NCBI GenBank assembly: GCA_902773215.1
Contig: CACYDQ010000117.1
Coordinates: 1-6,135, forward strand
DNA from: an uncultured Spirochaetaceae bacterium
GTDB lineage: Bacteria > Spirochaetota > Spirochaetia > Treponematales > Treponemataceae
Length of the DNA stretch: 6,135 bases
Direction of reading: 5' to 3'
The position numbers were made by a program, and so were the translations under genes. The notes below the pieces were generated by a model. That model was not told where the DNA came from, did not search any database, and was given only the letters and a program-made list of their open reading frames with translations. Below are positions 6,063 to 6,135 of the stretch, in pieces (position 1 is the stretch's first letter; each line of letters begins with the position of its first letter).

Positions 6063-6135
6063 ATGAGATTCTTCGTTGACATCGCCCTGAACCTCCCCCT
6101 GAACCAGACCTTCAGCTACAAGTGCGAGCTGGAGG
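6063..6135 (+). CDS. priA: Primosomal protein N' (PriA helicase), N-terminal fragment
   Basis: Only the first 24 codons lie in the window: MRFFVDIALNLPLNQTFSYK followed by CELE. This matches the start of PriA's 3' DNA-binding domain, where a V-D-(I/V)-A-L-N-x-P-(L)-x-x-x-F-x-Y pattern is characteristic. PriA is the ATP-dependent helicase that recognises abandoned forks and reloads the replisome. The gene starts 9 nt after the UDG stop, with only a weak AGG at 6052-6054 overlapping that stop as a ribosome site, so it is very probably cotranscribed with UDG and partly dependent on it for translation. The assignment rests on a short stretch but the pattern is distinctive. Confidence 0.82.
   Translation, partial: MRFFVDIALNLPLNQTFSYKCELE

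Overview
This 6.1 kb window looks like ordinary chromosomal DNA from a host-associated or anaerobic bacterium. A spirochaete of the Treponema type is my best guess. That rests on my recollection of the protein families (a pair of Wzi-like outer membrane barrels, a secreted beta-propeller, an N-terminally extended family 4 uracil-DNA glycosylase followed by priA) and on a Gram-negative-type cell envelope. It is inference, not proof. Coding regions sampled by counting are near 60% G+C. The genes are tightly packed and the two intergenic gaps are only about 100 bp each. I see no mobile elements, tRNA, rRNA or CRISPR.

Layout: (1) 1-513, minus strand, the N-terminal 171 codons of a class I/II PLP-dependent aminotransferase, running off the left edge. 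(2) 514-617, a divergent promoter region with two back-to-back promoters whose extended -10 elements are the same 9-mer, TGCTATACT. (3) 618-1643, plus strand, an exported seven-bladed beta-propeller protein. Its start codon lies only 6 nt past its -10 box, so the mRNA is probably leaderless. (4) 1640-3418 and 3415-5160, minus strand, two translationally coupled outer membrane proteins that look like diverged paralogues of the Wzi capsule-assembly barrel family. The first of these meets the propeller gene tail to tail with a 4 nt overlap. (5) 5161-5258, a second divergent intergenic region. (6) 5259-6053, plus strand, a family 4 uracil-DNA glycosylase with an Fe-S cluster, again placed as a leaderless gene just after a TTGTCC-17-TATACT promoter. 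(7) 6063-6135, the first 24 codons of priA, 9 nt downstream in the same operon.

Functionally there are two themes. One is envelope biology: a secreted propeller plus two coupled outer membrane barrels, which may handle a surface glycan. The other is DNA repair and restart: UDG plus the PriA helicase. The most notable regulatory pattern is that three promoters share TTG-N3, a 17 nt spacer and exact TATACT. The two that serve plus-strand genes leave no room for a 5' leader, whereas the one serving the aminotransferase leaves a leader of about 27 nt carrying a GGAGG ribosome binding site.
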